Assembly: GCF_900116105.1 (NCBI RefSeq)
Contig: NZ_FPAC01000008.1
Span: forward strand, 1-37,373
Length of the DNA stretch: 37,373 nt
Reading direction: 5' to 3'
Origin: Paenibacillus sp. 453mf
Lineage (GTDB): Bacteria; Bacillota; Bacilli; Paenibacillales; Paenibacillaceae
Shown here: positions 16,704 through 24,671 of the stretch, in pieces
How the letters are laid out: each line of letters opens with the position of its first letter
Numbering within the stretch: position 1 is the first letter of the stretch
Program-made: the position numbers and the translations under genes
Notes under the pieces: generated by a model
Database searches by the model: none
Seen by the model: only the letters and a program-made list of their open reading frames with translations
What the model was told of the DNA's origin: nothing

Positions 16704-17348
16704 TTACTTCTGCAATTCACGAAGTCCTTCCTCCACTTCCGTACGAGGCAGCCCGCCCTGCTCTAGCTGCGTATCCTCATGCAGCAGCAGACGCTTGTAA
16801 AACTCAGCGGCCTCCTGCACATACTCATCCTGTCTGCTCAAGCGATACCAACTGTTCTCCGCCTCATCATATCGTCCGGCTTCCTCGTGATACATCGCCT
16901 TTAGTCTTTCCGTCTTCTCAGGCAGCTCATACCCTTTAAGCTCCTCCTGCAATGCCGCAACACGCTCAGGTGCATTTAAGATCTCTCTGTTCGCCCCATG
17001 AAGCAAGCTGTATAAATATAAATGCTGAGCTTTCATCCAGCGGACAAGCGCTTGATCGGTCAAGCCTTGATCCATGTACACTCGGCCTTCCTCTTCCATG
17101 ATTCGTGCCACTTGCTGGACCTTGTCCACTTCCACACCGTCACCAAGCCGAAACAAATCGATGATATCATCAACCGGAAGAGAGTTCAGCAGCTGAGAAT
17201 TAAGCCTAAATTGGCGTTTAAGCCACTCATCCAGCTCCCATAAGGCGTCAATGTGCATTTTCTTCTGCTTCAGCTCGAACACTTTACCGATCATTTCAGT
17301 CATTTCCTCCACCATACGAAGGAGATAATCTCTTCTTAACATCAGCAT
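16704..17348 (-). CDS. DUF6483 family protein
   Basis: About 214 residues, all helical and acidic, resembling tetratricopeptide-type repeats in the second half (DQALVRWMKAQHLYLYSLL; EEAGRYDEAENSWYRLS). The N-terminus MLMLRRDYLLRMVEEMTEMIGKV is what I associate with the DUF6483 family seen in Paenibacillus and clostridia; function unknown. I start at ATG 17348 because AAAGGAG lies 5 bases upstream; an ATG two codons later is also possible. The extension to 17426 is not supported. It is cytoplasmic and single. Confidence 0.72.
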   Translation of the reverse strand: MLMLRRDYLLRMVEEMTEMIGKVFELKQKKMHIDALWELDEWLKRQFRLNSQLLNSLPVDDIIDLFRLGDGVEVDKVQQVARIMEEEGRVYMDQGLTDQALVRWMKAQHLYLYSLLHGANREILNAPERVAALQEELKGYELPEKTERLKAMYHEEAGRYDEAENSWYRLSRQDEYVQEAAEFYKRLLLHEDTQLEQGGLPRTEVEEGLRELQK

Positions 17349-17436
17349 CTCTTCTCCTTTGGCCGTGAGTCCTGAGCGTTCCAACGCTCCATTTAAATTG
17401 TACCCGGAATATAAGGAAAAAGCCAAAATGACCTAC

Positions 17437-17475
17437 TAAAAAGCAGGCTAGGGGCAAAACACCCTTAGCCTGCTG
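17437..17475 (-). terminator. Terminator after the alpha/beta hydrolase gene
   Basis: AGCAGGCTAGGG (17442-17453) pairs with 17462-17474 (one bulge), and on the minus strand the hairpin is followed by TTTTTAG. It lies 64 bases past the stop at 17539. Confidence 0.8.
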
Positions 17476-17538
17476 TCATAATATATGAATAGGAATCCAT
17501 TTCAAATGCTCTATGGAATGAATTCAATGGATACAACT

Positions 17539-18330
17539 CTACTTTACATTGTTGTTAATAAAGTTTGTAATCGCACGAATGAACTCATCTGGCTGTTCAA
17601 CCATGCTCATATGCCCTGCTCCTGAAATTAACGCCTGTGTTACTCTTGGACTTTCTGAAGTAAAGGTTCTATCCGGTGGCACAACGTTATCCTGTTCGCC
17701 CGCAACTAACAGCACGGGAACGCTCGCCTCATCCAGCACATGCCTCAGGTCAGGACGATCTTTCATGGCAATTGCAGTATTTGATGCTCCTTGAGGAGAA
17801 GTCCGATACCCGATCTCACGGACTCGATCGATCTTGGACACCATCGTCGTCTGGTGCTCTGCTGCAAACAAATTAGGAACCAGGGAATCAATAAATGGTT
17901 GAATACCTTCCGTTTGGATAGTAGATACTGCTCTGAGACGCTTTTCTTTGGCCTCGTCACTGTCTGGATACGCGGTTGAATGGATCAAGCCAAATGCCTC
18001 AAGCCGATCAGGATATCTGTCTGCAATGGATAGTGTGATGTATCCACCTAGTGAATGTCCGAAGATGCTTGCCTGCTGAATACCTAAGTGATTGAGCAGC
18101 TCCACGATATCATCTGCCATTTCGCTAATGCCGCAGCTGTTGTTAGGAGTACCCGATTCCCCATGACCTCTGAGATCCGGTACGATGCATCTATATTGCT
18201 TCATTAATTGAGGCAATACCTCTTCAAAGTAGTCAGAGCTTCCGCAGTAACCGTGCAGAAGTACCACAGGTTGTCCTTCTCCATGATCTCTATAAGCAAT
18301 AACATGATTTCCCAATTGTACTTTTTCCAT
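17539..18330 (-). CDS. Alpha/beta hydrolase
   Basis: A 263-residue alpha/beta hydrolase from ATG 18330; AAAGAGGGCG lies upstream, while the longer frame to 18453 overlaps the preceding gene and lacks a site. The catalytic triad is visible: S93 in GHSLGG, D214 in VAGEQDNVVPP and H240 in GAGHMSMVEQP. The oxyanion region is LLHGYCGSSDYF. Substrate unknown; the fold fits esterases, lactonases and haloperoxidase-like enzymes. It follows yyaC by 19 bases and is probably cotranscribed with it. Confidence 0.88.
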   Translation of the reverse strand: MEKVQLGNHVIAYRDHGEGQPVVLLHGYCGSSDYFEEVLPQLMKQYRCIVPDLRGHGESGTPNNSCGISEMADDIVELLNHLGIQQASIFGHSLGGYITLSIADRYPDRLEAFGLIHSTAYPDSDEAKEKRLRAVSTIQTEGIQPFIDSLVPNLFAAEHQTTMVSKIDRVREIGYRTSPQGASNTAIAMKDRPDLRHVLDEASVPVLLVAGEQDNVVPPDRTFTSESPRVTQALISGAGHMSMVEQPDEFIRAITNFINNNVK

Positions 18331-18349
18331 TACATTCGCCCTCTTTCTG

Positions 18350-18949
18350 TTAGCATGGATCAAGAAATCCAGTATTACATACATTAAGCATTTGGGACCC
18401 TGCTGAACCAGTCTGTAATCGAAATCCCTCTTGAGCTGCCTCAGCAAGTTCACGCGCCATATTCATCACCAGATGTAGAGAAGTCATCTGAAGCAGCGTA
18501 TACGGCTTGGGACCATTCGCGTTAACAACGCCGGCAATGCTGTAATGACCGATAGCGGGCAACTCACCCTTTACGGATTCAGCAGGAACCAGCGGACGCT
18601 CCCGGCAAATGTAAGTGCCAATGTCCACCGAAGAACCAAGACAAGCATCAATCGCAATGACAATATGGTCCGCCGGAATTCTGCTGATCCTCTGCATCAA
18701 AGTCGTCGCATCGCAGGGTTCTGGCAATGTACCCACAACGTGCTTAAATCCGCGTTCGGCTAAGTAACTGCCGGTAAGCGGACCCAGCGCATCACCGGTC
18801 GATCGATCTGTTCCGATACATACGAAGGTTAATTTATCTACAGAATGCTGAGCTCCAATCTGTTTGAAGAATGAAACAAGAGCTTCCTTACCACTTCTTT
18901 TGTGACCAGAGGCATTTTTCCGGGAAGTCATCGATGTAAATTTGGACAA
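18350..18949 (-). CDS. yyaC: YyaC-like spore protein (HybD/Gpr-type protease fold)
   Basis: About 199 residues. The core TFVCIGTDRSTGDALGPLTGSYL, GTLPEPCDATTL, VIAIDACLGSS, GELPAIGHYSIAGVVNANG matches B. subtilis YyaC, a forespore-expressed protein related to hydrogenase-maturation and Gpr-type peptidases. Start choice is uncertain: GGAGG lies 12 bases before TTG 18949, and an ATG at 18931 is in frame. Upstream, GTATT, 17 bases, GGATAGAAAG on the minus strand loosely fits a SigF/SigG promoter, which would suit a forespore gene (inference). Its presence indicates a spore former. Confidence 0.85.
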   Translation of the reverse strand: MSKFTSMTSRKNASGHKRSGKEALVSFFKQIGAQHSVDKLTFVCIGTDRSTGDALGPLTGSYLAERGFKHVVGTLPEPCDATTLMQRISRIPADHIVIAIDACLGSSVDIGTYICRERPLVPAESVKGELPAIGHYSIAGVVNANGPKPYTLLQMTSLHLVMNMARELAEAAQEGFRLQTGSAGSQMLNVCNTGFLDPC

Positions 18950-19043
18950 GAGTAATCGAAACCTCCTCTTTATCTTTCTATCCTGATGCTTACATGATAC
19001 AATACGAACAAACTTTATTGAAGTCGAAAGGAATGGACGGAAC

Positions 19044-19265
19044 ATGGATTTATCCCAAAAAAATCAGCAGAACATCGAGTTTATGATTGATGCAATCAAG
19101 TCTAAACTAAAAATGGCGAGTGCCGCTGCACTTCAGTCATCTGCCTTCACGGTAGCTCAGTACGACGATATTCTGGATATTTACGAGATCGTAAATTCCA
19201 AAAGCAATCTCAGTATTTCCGAAGTAGAGGCGCTCGTATCCGAATTGGGCCGCCTTCGCGCATAA
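19044..19265 (+). CDS. DUF1128 / UPF0435 protein (YfkK-like)
   Basis: A 73-residue acidic helical protein. The sequence NIEFMIDAIKSKLKMASAAAL and YDDILDIYEIVNSKSNLSISEVEALVSELG matches the small DUF1128 family (B. subtilis YfkK). Function unknown. AAAGGA lies 11 bases before the ATG. It diverges from yyaC across a 94-base gap and ends in a strong terminator, so it is monocistronic. Confidence 0.88.
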   Translation: MDLSQKNQQNIEFMIDAIKSKLKMASAAALQSSAFTVAQYDDILDIYEIVNSKSNLSISEVEALVSELGRLRA

Positions 19266-19266
19266 C

Positions 19267-19310
19267 GAACAGCCCCTTCCTGTCAAATGGCAGGAAGGGG
19301 CTGTTTTATT
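19267..19310 (+). terminator. Strong terminator after the DUF1128 gene
   Basis: A perfect 15-bp stem AACAGCCCCTTCCTG (19268-19282) pairs with 19291-19305 and is followed by TTTT. It may also stop the convergent asparaginase transcript. Confidence 0.93.
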
Positions 19311-19337
19311 AGAGTATAGTCTTAATCTAAATGAATT

Positions 19338-20342
19338 CTAATGTTGAAGACGAAAGACTGGCTCTGCAGCACCTACAACGGCCCCGGCATCATTACGAAT
19401 GTCCTGTGGGAATTGTTTCTTTAACGCGTTCAATGTCGCATGATTACGATAACCGATTTGCTCAAGAATCGATGCGGTAATAAGCCCCCACTCCTCCTCG
19501 GAGCCATCAAGAACCTTGAAGCTGATCCCTAGCCGCTCCTCACGAAGGGCAAAACAGAACACGCCTTGAAATCCGCCTTTGGCAACGATATTCGAATCCT
19601 GAAGCAGAACGGTATCTACTCTGCCCGTTCCTCCAACCATTTCCGGTGCTGTATTCATTGCTGCAGTAATGAGCTGAGCAGCTTGCCGGGTAGGTTCTTC
19701 TGCAATCAAATCAGGACATGCCAGCTTAAGAAAGGCTCTGGCCATCCCTGAGATAGGCAGTGCATAGACCGGAAAACCGCAGCCATCTGTTCCTAGAGAC
19801 AGATCTTCCTGAGATACATCTGTAAATTGTGAAATAATTTCTTTGATCTCCTGCTGCACAGGATGGTGCGGATCGGCATAAGTGCTGAGATCAGTCCCCT
19901 TCAGCTTCGTATAGGCAAGTACGCCCATATGTTTACCCGAGCAGTTATGAAGAATTCTTCGTTTGCGCCCCTCATTTTTAATGTACTTCGTTCTGCTCTC
20001 TTCATGAAGCGGAAAACTCGGAGCACATACCAGACCTGTCTCTTCTATCCCGATCTTATTTTTCATTTGCATCAGTACACGCTGATGGAAATCCTCTGAG
20101 CGATGTGAGGAGACCATTAGGGCAATCTCCTCGGAGGTGAATCCATACTTCTCGTGTATGCCGGCTCTGATGCCGGGTATGGCTTGCAGTGGTTTGGCCG
20201 CTGAGCGGGTAAAGGTCTTAAAATGTGGATCACCTGCGGAATATACAACTTCTCCTTTTTCATTCACAATCGATATATGACCGCGGTGTGCGCTTTCCAT
20301 TACACCACCACGAAATTCGGTTAATAATAATGCATCTAACAT
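19338..20342 (-). CDS. Asparaginase, bacterial type II-like family (PF06089 type)
   Basis: A 334-residue protein from ATG 20342, with AAGGAGAG 8 bases upstream; the longer frame to 20426 has no site. The N-terminus (TEFRGGVMESAHRGHISIVNEKGEVVYSAGDP, FTRSAAKPLQA) and the middle (HNCSGKHMGVLAYTK, GTDGCGFPVYALPISGMARAF) fit the Asparaginase_II family of rhizobial-type thermolabile asparaginases, which are unrelated to AnsA. It is predicted to hydrolyse L-asparagine to aspartate and ammonia. No signal peptide, so cytoplasmic. It has its own promoter with possible operator repeats. Confidence 0.88.
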   Translation of the reverse strand: MLDALLLTEFRGGVMESAHRGHISIVNEKGEVVYSAGDPHFKTFTRSAAKPLQAIPGIRAGIHEKYGFTSEEIALMVSSHRSEDFHQRVLMQMKNKIGIEETGLVCAPSFPLHEESRTKYIKNEGRKRRILHNCSGKHMGVLAYTKLKGTDLSTYADPHHPVQQEIKEIISQFTDVSQEDLSLGTDGCGFPVYALPISGMARAFLKLACPDLIAEEPTRQAAQLITAAMNTAPEMVGGTGRVDTVLLQDSNIVAKGGFQGVFCFALREERLGISFKVLDGSEEEWGLITASILEQIGYRNHATLNALKKQFPQDIRNDAGAVVGAAEPVFRLQH

Positions 20343-20375
20343 GCTTTTTCTCTCCTTCTCAAGGGCGGCTTGCCA

Positions 20376-20435
20376 CTTGGTTGTACCAAGATGAACACCA
20401 TAGTACAGTATAGTACAAAGAAACAAATTTGACAG
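20376..20435 (-). promoter_or_regulatory. Asparaginase promoter with repeated sequence elements
   Basis: Minus-strand -35 CTGTCA (20430-20435) and -10 TATACT (20407-20412), spacer 17. TAGTACA occurs twice in direct orientation at 20401-20407 and 20411-20417, one helical turn apart, covering the -10. Downstream, CTTGGT-TGT-ACCAAG (20376-20390) is a perfect interrupted palindrome near the transcription start. Either may be an operator (inference). Confidence 0.5.
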
Positions 20436-20639
20436 AGATAATGGACAGGCAAAACCAATTTTAGCAACTCAGGGGGTTATGAAATTGAATCAAACTAAAA
20501 GAAAATTAACTAAATCTAACACCGAGCTATCTAGCTAGAATAAACGACGTACGTTTTTTTATCCATAGCGGCTGTATCCATCTATCAATCTGTCTCATTT
20601 TCTAACCTATCCAAATCAAAAGTCAGGAGCAACACATCA

Positions 20640-21296
20640 ATGACAAATCACAGCAAAAAAATCTTTTATTGGACAACCATTGGACTAGCCGGCAGTCTCG
20701 CTCTTGTTCTCATCATCGTACTATTATTTATGCTGCTTGGAATCGACAATGTTCAAGCTATCGATGAAAATATCCAACATTATCTTTTTCCTCAAGCGGA
20801 CAGCTGGTACTATTCCTTGCTGCCTGTCATCAAAGGAATTACCGAGTTTGGATCTTTTAATATCACTATGATTGTTGCGCTTGCATTTGTGAGTTATTAC
20901 TGGATCTTTCGCAAACTTTATGTAAATGCATATATAGCAGCGGTCAGTTTCACTGGTATGTGGGGCATCAATTATGTTCTCAAAATAATTCTTAGAAGAG
21001 AACGACCTGAGCTTGAACAACTGATGGCCGCACACGGATACAGCTTTCCAAGCGGTCATTCGATGATTGCTGCCGGATTCTACGGTGGTATTGTTATCCT
21101 GCTCGTGCATGCAATGAAAGAAAGAGGCTGGACCGGACCTCTTCTCGCGATACTTGGCACCCTATTCGTACTATTAATCGGTTACAGCCGTATTTATCTC
21201 GGGGTGCATTATCCATCTGACGTTGTGACAGGCCTCTTGTCCGGAGGCATATGGGCCTTCTGTATGTATCGTCTGCTGCAAGAAGCTTCCCAATAG
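20640..21296 (+). CDS. PAP2-family membrane phosphatase
   Basis: A 218-residue protein with about six membrane helices. The three PAP2 phosphatase motifs are intact: KIILRRERP (115-123), PSGH (137-140, His140 as general acid) and SRIYLGVHYPSD (183-194, His190 as nucleophile). Family members dephosphorylate undecaprenyl pyrophosphate or phosphatidate/PGP at the outer face of the membrane; which one cannot be told. AGGAGC lies 11 bases before the ATG. It is followed at a 106-base gap by small stress-type membrane genes. Confidence 0.9.
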   Translation: MTNHSKKIFYWTTIGLAGSLALVLIIVLLFMLLGIDNVQAIDENIQHYLFPQADSWYYSLLPVIKGITEFGSFNITMIVALAFVSYYWIFRKLYVNAYIAAVSFTGMWGINYVLKIILRRERPELEQLMAAHGYSFPSGHSMIAAGFYGGIVILLVHAMKERGWTGPLLAILGTLFVLLIGYSRIYLGVHYPSDVVTGLLSGGIWAFCMYRLLQEASQ

Positions 21297-21330
21297 AATC
21301 CAGTACATATCCTCAGCTTCTGCATTCTTT

Positions 21331-21355
21331 GTTTCATTCTCACTACCGATAGTTT
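21331..21355 (+). promoter_or_regulatory. Possible SigB promoter of the GlsB/YeaQ gene
   Basis: GTTTCA (21331-21336), 13 bases, TAGTTT (21350-21355). The -35 equals that of the rsbV and yflT-type promoters, but the -10 is poor. Supported mainly by the spacing and by the stress-type gene it precedes. Confidence 0.35.
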
Positions 21356-21402
21356 ATATACGAAGTAAGCAAGGCACTAAAGAAGCATAGGAGGCGATTG
21401 TT

Positions 21403-21660
21403 ATGTGGGGGATCATCATTATTATCGTGATGGCAATAATTATTGGACTTATTGGTGATGCTCTCGTTGGCCATAACATGCCGGGCGGAATTCTTGGTTC
21501 AATGATCGCGGGATTTGTCGGTGCATGGATTGGTTCGATGCTGTTCGGTGACTTCGGTCCGATCATCGCTGATTTTGCCATTGTCCCCGCCATAATCGGT
21601 ACAGCCATTTTCGTCTTTATTTTGGGGCTTATTGGTAAACTGTTTAGAAGAGCAGCTTAA
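21403..21660 (+). CDS. GlsB/YeaQ/YmgE family stress membrane protein
   Basis: An 85-residue, very hydrophobic protein with three membrane helices. The pattern GDALVGHNMPGGILGSMIAGFVGAWIGSML is the glycine-rich core of the transglycosylase-associated / GlsB-YeaQ family, commonly part of general stress responses. AGGAGG lies 8 bases before the ATG. It is followed 52 bases later by the YtxH-domain gene and may be partly cotranscribed with it. Confidence 0.9.
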   Translation: MWGIIIIIVMAIIIGLIGDALVGHNMPGGILGSMIAGFVGAWIGSMLFGDFGPIIADFAIVPAIIGTAIFVFILGLIGKLFRRAA

Positions 21661-21667
21661 CGGGTTA
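21642..21667 (+). promoter_or_regulatory. Possible SigB promoter of the YtxH-domain gene
   Basis: GTTTAG (21642-21647), 14 bases, GGGTTA (21662-21667). It fits the B. subtilis SigB consensus (GTTTAA, 12-15 bases, GGGTAT) in both boxes and overlaps the 3' end of the preceding gene. Confidence 0.5.
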
Positions 21668-21712
21668 TTAGTAAAAAAGAGTTAATCAATACAATTGAAG
21701 GAGTGATCAATC

Positions 21713-22228
21713 ATGACTCAAAATGCGACAGATGATACTAAAAACATGACGGACTACAGAAATGAAGATACGGGCAATGGTAATAACTTCGCTAAAGGCC
21801 TGTTCATCGGTGGACTCCTTGGCGCAGCAGCAGCCTTGTTGTTTGCACCTAAGCCAGGCCGTGACTTAAGAGGTGATCTATCCGATAAAATGGTGGTTGT
21901 CTCTGGCAAAACCAAAGAAGTAGCAGGTGTTGTAGGAAGCAAAGCATCGGAAATTGCCAAAACGGTATCTGGTAAAACAAGTGAGCTGGCTAAGACCGTA
22001 GGCGACAACACGACTTCTGTCGTAGCGAGCATTAAGCAGGCGAAGGATGATGTAGCCAATGAAGCTACAAAAGCATCCGAGGAAGTTGCAGCAACAACAG
22101 CCAAAGCTGCCAATGAAGCAGAAAATCAATTGAATTCGACTACACCGTCGAAGAACGATAGCGGCTCATCCCAAGGTAGTTACTCTACACCATCGACTTC
22201 ATCAACAGCGACAACCAAACTGCCTTAA
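21713..22228 (+). CDS. YtxH domain-containing stress protein
   Basis: A 171-residue protein. Residues about 27-50 (AKGLFIGGLLGAAAALLFAPKPGRDLR) form the YtxH glycine/alanine membrane segment ending in APKPGRDLR, the family mark. The rest is a long Ala/Lys/Glu helical tail with LEA-like repeats (VVGSKASEIAKTVSGKTSELAKTVGD) and a Ser/Thr-rich end. B. subtilis ytxH belongs to a SigB-controlled operon. GAAGGAG precedes the ATG, a SigB-like promoter lies upstream and a terminator follows. Confidence 0.87.
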   Translation: MTQNATDDTKNMTDYRNEDTGNGNNFAKGLFIGGLLGAAAALLFAPKPGRDLRGDLSDKMVVVSGKTKEVAGVVGSKASEIAKTVSGKTSELAKTVGDNTTSVVASIKQAKDDVANEATKASEEVAATTAKAANEAENQLNSTTPSKNDSGSSQGSYSTPSTSSTATTKLP

Positions 22229-22248
22229 GCATTTGAGTTGCTTTCGTT

Positions 22249-22280
22249 ATAGCCAGCTGCTTGCAGCTGGCTATTTTTAT
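22249..22280 (+). terminator. Terminator after the YtxH-domain gene
   Basis: ATAGCCAGCTGC (22249-22260) pairs perfectly with 22263-22274 across a 2-base gap, followed by TTTTTAT. Confidence 0.88.
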
Positions 22281-22330
22281 AGAGTTTGCTGCTGTGATGG
22301 TAAGTGAATTCCCGGAAGGAGGCATTTCTT

Positions 22331-22699
22331 ATGAGCTCAGTCGAGTTCAACACAAACCGTAATATCAATACTGACAATAAGCACAAGCAAGAGGTGATTG
22401 CTGAACACCCATTTGAGCTTCGGCATGAGGTAAAGAATTTGAACCAACGGCTGGAGGGAATTATCCAAGCGATGGAAAGCGCGGAGTTCAAAGATATTCT
22501 AGAGAATTATACCAGTCCCAAGAAGCGGATCATTGCCAATCTGACCGCAGGTATTGCAAGAGGTCTGGGAATGTCCATCGGTACTGTCCTTGTCTTGGCA
22601 ATTCTCGGTTGGGTTCTCAGTCTGATTGTAGATATGAATCTTCCAGTCATCGGTCAATATATTGCAGAGTTGCAAGGATATATCGATGCTTCTAAATAA
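22331..22699 (+). CDS. DUF5665 domain membrane protein
   Basis: A 122-residue protein from ATG 22331, with GGAAGGAGG 8 bases upstream; the longer frame from 22304 is not supported. A charged N-terminal half (ELRHEVKNLNQRLEGIIQAMESAEFKDILENYTSPKKRI) is followed by a helix pair around residues 65-100 (GLGMSIGTVLVLAILGWVLSLIV). This matches what I know as DUF5665, function unknown. It lies downstream of the stress-type genes but behind a terminator. Confidence 0.78.
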   Translation: MSSVEFNTNRNINTDNKHKQEVIAEHPFELRHEVKNLNQRLEGIIQAMESAEFKDILENYTSPKKRIIANLTAGIARGLGMSIGTVLVLAILGWVLSLIVDMNLPVIGQYIAELQGYIDASK

Positions 22700-22721
22700 G
22701 TCCCCCAATAAATGGAGAGAG

Positions 22722-22769
22722 TAAAAAAGCCTGAACGTTAGCTGTGGAAGCTAAAGTCAGGCTTTTTTG
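22722..22769. terminator. Bidirectional terminator, DUF5665 and CorA-type genes
   Basis: AAAAAAGCCTGA pairs with TCAGGCTTTTTT, with an inner TTAGC/GCTAA stem. T runs on both strands fit termination of the DUF5665 gene and of the convergent CorA-type gene. Confidence 0.9.
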
Positions 22770-22801
22770 TCATGATTTATGCAAAATCCTCATAAGCTTC
22801 G

Positions 22802-23788
22802 TCAATTTGACTTCTTCGTGTTCGTTGGATTTTCACCGCGAGGCTTGATTTTTAAAATGTCCCCTGTCCAGCCCTTCATAAACATCCAAATGTACATTCC
22901 TGCCATACTCAGCAATATCGCAGCAGTAACCACTGTAAATCCCCATTCCGTCTTAATCCAAGGCAGATTCTCGAAGTTCATGCCCCATATTGCCCCAACG
23001 GCCGTCGCCGGAGTAAAGACCGCAGTAACAATCGTCAGCGTCTTCATTATATCGTTTCCACGAATGGAAGAGGCGGCGTTATCAATTGAAATTAAAGTAT
23101 CAATCTCATCCTCATAATGACGGAACAAGCTGTCCATACGTTTCATTCGGTATGTCAGCTGTTTATAGGTTACCCGCTCCTCGATCGATAGAAAATGAAA
23201 AGCCTCATTGGAAGCATGCAGCAGCTCCTGAAAGGAGATAAACTGATTGCTCCAAAACAAGAGTTCAAAACGGGCAGATAATATTTTATCCATCAGCGTT
23301 CGGGCATTTCTCTTCTCCATACTCTCTTCCAGGCTGCGCAAATTCATTTCGAATTTGTCCAGACCTATATGAAAGTAATGCAGGAGCGCCCTGGCAACGA
23401 TAAACATCCCCGATACCGCATCATCGGCCTCATCAAACATCCTCCTTCGCTCGTCAGCCAGTAAGGCCTCTCTTGTGTGCTTGTCGATATTCAGGGTAAT
23501 CAAATGACTTGGATCTACATAAAAGTAAAATTGATGACCTTCCTGCTCGTCGTCCAAGTTCTTCTTAATGGAATAGAGCAGTGAGCCAAACAAGACATTC
23601 TTGCCGTCAATGGTCCGGACAGAAATGTAGTTCGTCTGGATTTCTGGCAGTTTGGTCAGCCATTCTGCCGTAGAGGGTATTTCCTCCCTCAGTCTGTCCA
23701 GCTCTTCGCATTCAAATTGGGACACCTTATAATCCTGCCAGACCCACTTCTCATACAGTCTTACTTCCTGTAAATTCAGCTGATCCAT
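22802..23788 (-). CDS. CorA-family divalent cation transporter
   Basis: A 328-residue protein. A 265-residue cytoplasmic domain with long helices is followed by two membrane helices (about 255-280 and 288-308). Between them lies the signature GMNF in GAIWGMNFENLPW, the CorA selectivity motif, and a basic C-terminus. CorA channels carry Mg2+ or other divalent ions as pentamers. The N-terminal part is divergent from classic CorA, so the ion is uncertain. AAGGGGGG precedes the ATG. It lies past the sigB terminator, so it is probably independent of that operon. Confidence 0.87.
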   Translation of the reverse strand: MDQLNLQEVRLYEKWVWQDYKVSQFECEELDRLREEIPSTAEWLTKLPEIQTNYISVRTIDGKNVLFGSLLYSIKKNLDDEQEGHQFYFYVDPSHLITLNIDKHTREALLADERRRMFDEADDAVSGMFIVARALLHYFHIGLDKFEMNLRSLEESMEKRNARTLMDKILSARFELLFWSNQFISFQELLHASNEAFHFLSIEERVTYKQLTYRMKRMDSLFRHYEDEIDTLISIDNAASSIRGNDIMKTLTIVTAVFTPATAVGAIWGMNFENLPWIKTEWGFTVVTAAILLSMAGMYIWMFMKGWTGDILKIKPRGENPTNTKKSN

Positions 23789-23841
23789 CTCTATTTACCC
23801 CCCTTATTCCTTCCTCTCTTAACAAACAGGGTTAAACCGGC

Positions 23842-23887
23842 AAAGAGGCATGCCAGCATTCCGTAGGAAATGCTGGCATGCCTCTTT
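23842..23887 (-). terminator. sigB operon terminator, perfect 19-bp stem
   Basis: Bases 23842-23860 and 23869-23887 are perfectly complementary over 19 bp with an 8-base loop. The stem ends in CCTCTTT on both strands. It lies 10 bases past the sigB stop. Longer than most intrinsic terminators; see findings. Confidence 0.85.
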
Positions 23888-23897
23888 AGAATTTGTC

Positions 23898-24671
23898 CTA
23901 TGATGATGAGGATTGCGTCATAATTTGTTTAAGTTTCTCTGTTGCCCGCTTCTGAATACGGGAAACACTCATTTGGGACACGCCTAATTTCTGAGCAATG
24001 GCCCGCTGGGATTGACCATCTTGGAATGCAAGCAGCAGCACCTTCTGCTCCTGTTCCTTCAATTGCCCAAGCGCTTGCTGAAGATCCATGCGTTTCTCTA
24101 CCGCATCATAATCATTAGCCTCTGAACTAATAAGTTCTCCCAATGTTGCCGTGCTCTCATCTTGAGACAACGGTGAATCGAGTGATACATAATGGTAGGA
24201 CTCACGTCCTGCGAGCACCTCAACGGTCTCCTCTACCGTTAGATCCAGGTATTCCGCAATTTCTTGAACATCAGGCGATCTTTCAAGCTTAATCGTCAAA
24301 TCATCAATCGCATGCTGCACTAGCGCGCCTTTTTCTTTGATCCTGCGGGGTACCTGTATGTACCAAGACTTATCCCTTAAATAATTTTTCATATGCCCGA
24401 TCATGCTCTTCATCGCATATGGCTCGAAAGGGATGCCCAGATTGATATCATACTGACTGAGCAGCCTTACGAGAGCCATCTGACCTGTCTGGTACAGGTC
24501 TTCATATAAATCAGGTCTATTTCGAGAAATCTTGCCTGCAGCCATCTTGACCATAGGCTCGTATTTCTTAATTAGAACGGTAGCAATTTCGTTATCTTTG
24601 GTCTGTTGATACTCCCAAATCAAACCCACTGCTTCGTCCATCGACTCTTGGGGAGTCAAGCGATCGGTCAT
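23898..24671 (-). CDS. sigB: General stress sigma factor SigB
   Basis: A 257-residue sigma-70 family factor of the SigB/SigF/SigG group. Region 2 contains DLYQTGQMALVRLLSQYD and YAMKSMIGHMKNYLRDKSWYIQVPRR; region 3 follows; region 4 has EQKVLLLAFQDGQSQRAIAQKLGVSQMSVSRIQKRA. Assignment to SigB rather than SigF rests on its place after rsbV-rsbW and within the stress phosphatase/kinase cluster. The ATG overlaps the rsbW stop by 4 bases, so translation is coupled. GAGGAAAGG lies inside rsbW. The last gene of the operon, followed by a strong terminator. Confidence 0.93.
   Translation of the reverse strand: MTDRLTPQESMDEAVGLIWEYQQTKDNEIATVLIKKYEPMVKMAAGKISRNRPDLYEDLYQTGQMALVRLLSQYDINLGIPFEPYAMKSMIGHMKNYLRDKSWYIQVPRRIKEKGALVQHAIDDLTIKLERSPDVQEIAEYLDLTVEETVEVLAGRESYHYVSLDSPLSQDESTATLGELISSEANDYDAVEKRMDLQQALGQLKEQEQKVLLLAFQDGQSQRAIAQKLGVSQMSVSRIQKRATEKLKQIMTQSSSS

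Noticed and set aside
18350..19045. Longer start for yyaC at 19045
   Set aside because: The extra N-terminus is basic and unlike the family, runs through the divergent promoter region and has no binding site; the GGAGG site favours the start near 18949.
20479..20538. 19-codon frame in front of the PAP2 gene, followed by a small hairpin and seven T residues, like an attenuator
   Set aside because: The purine-rich site is only 2-3 bases from the ATG and the hairpin has just five pairs; too weak to call.
23821..23835. GTTTAA near the CorA-type gene as a SigB -35 box
   Set aside because: No GGGTAT-like -10 lies at the required 12-15 bases, and the sequence borders the sigB terminator.
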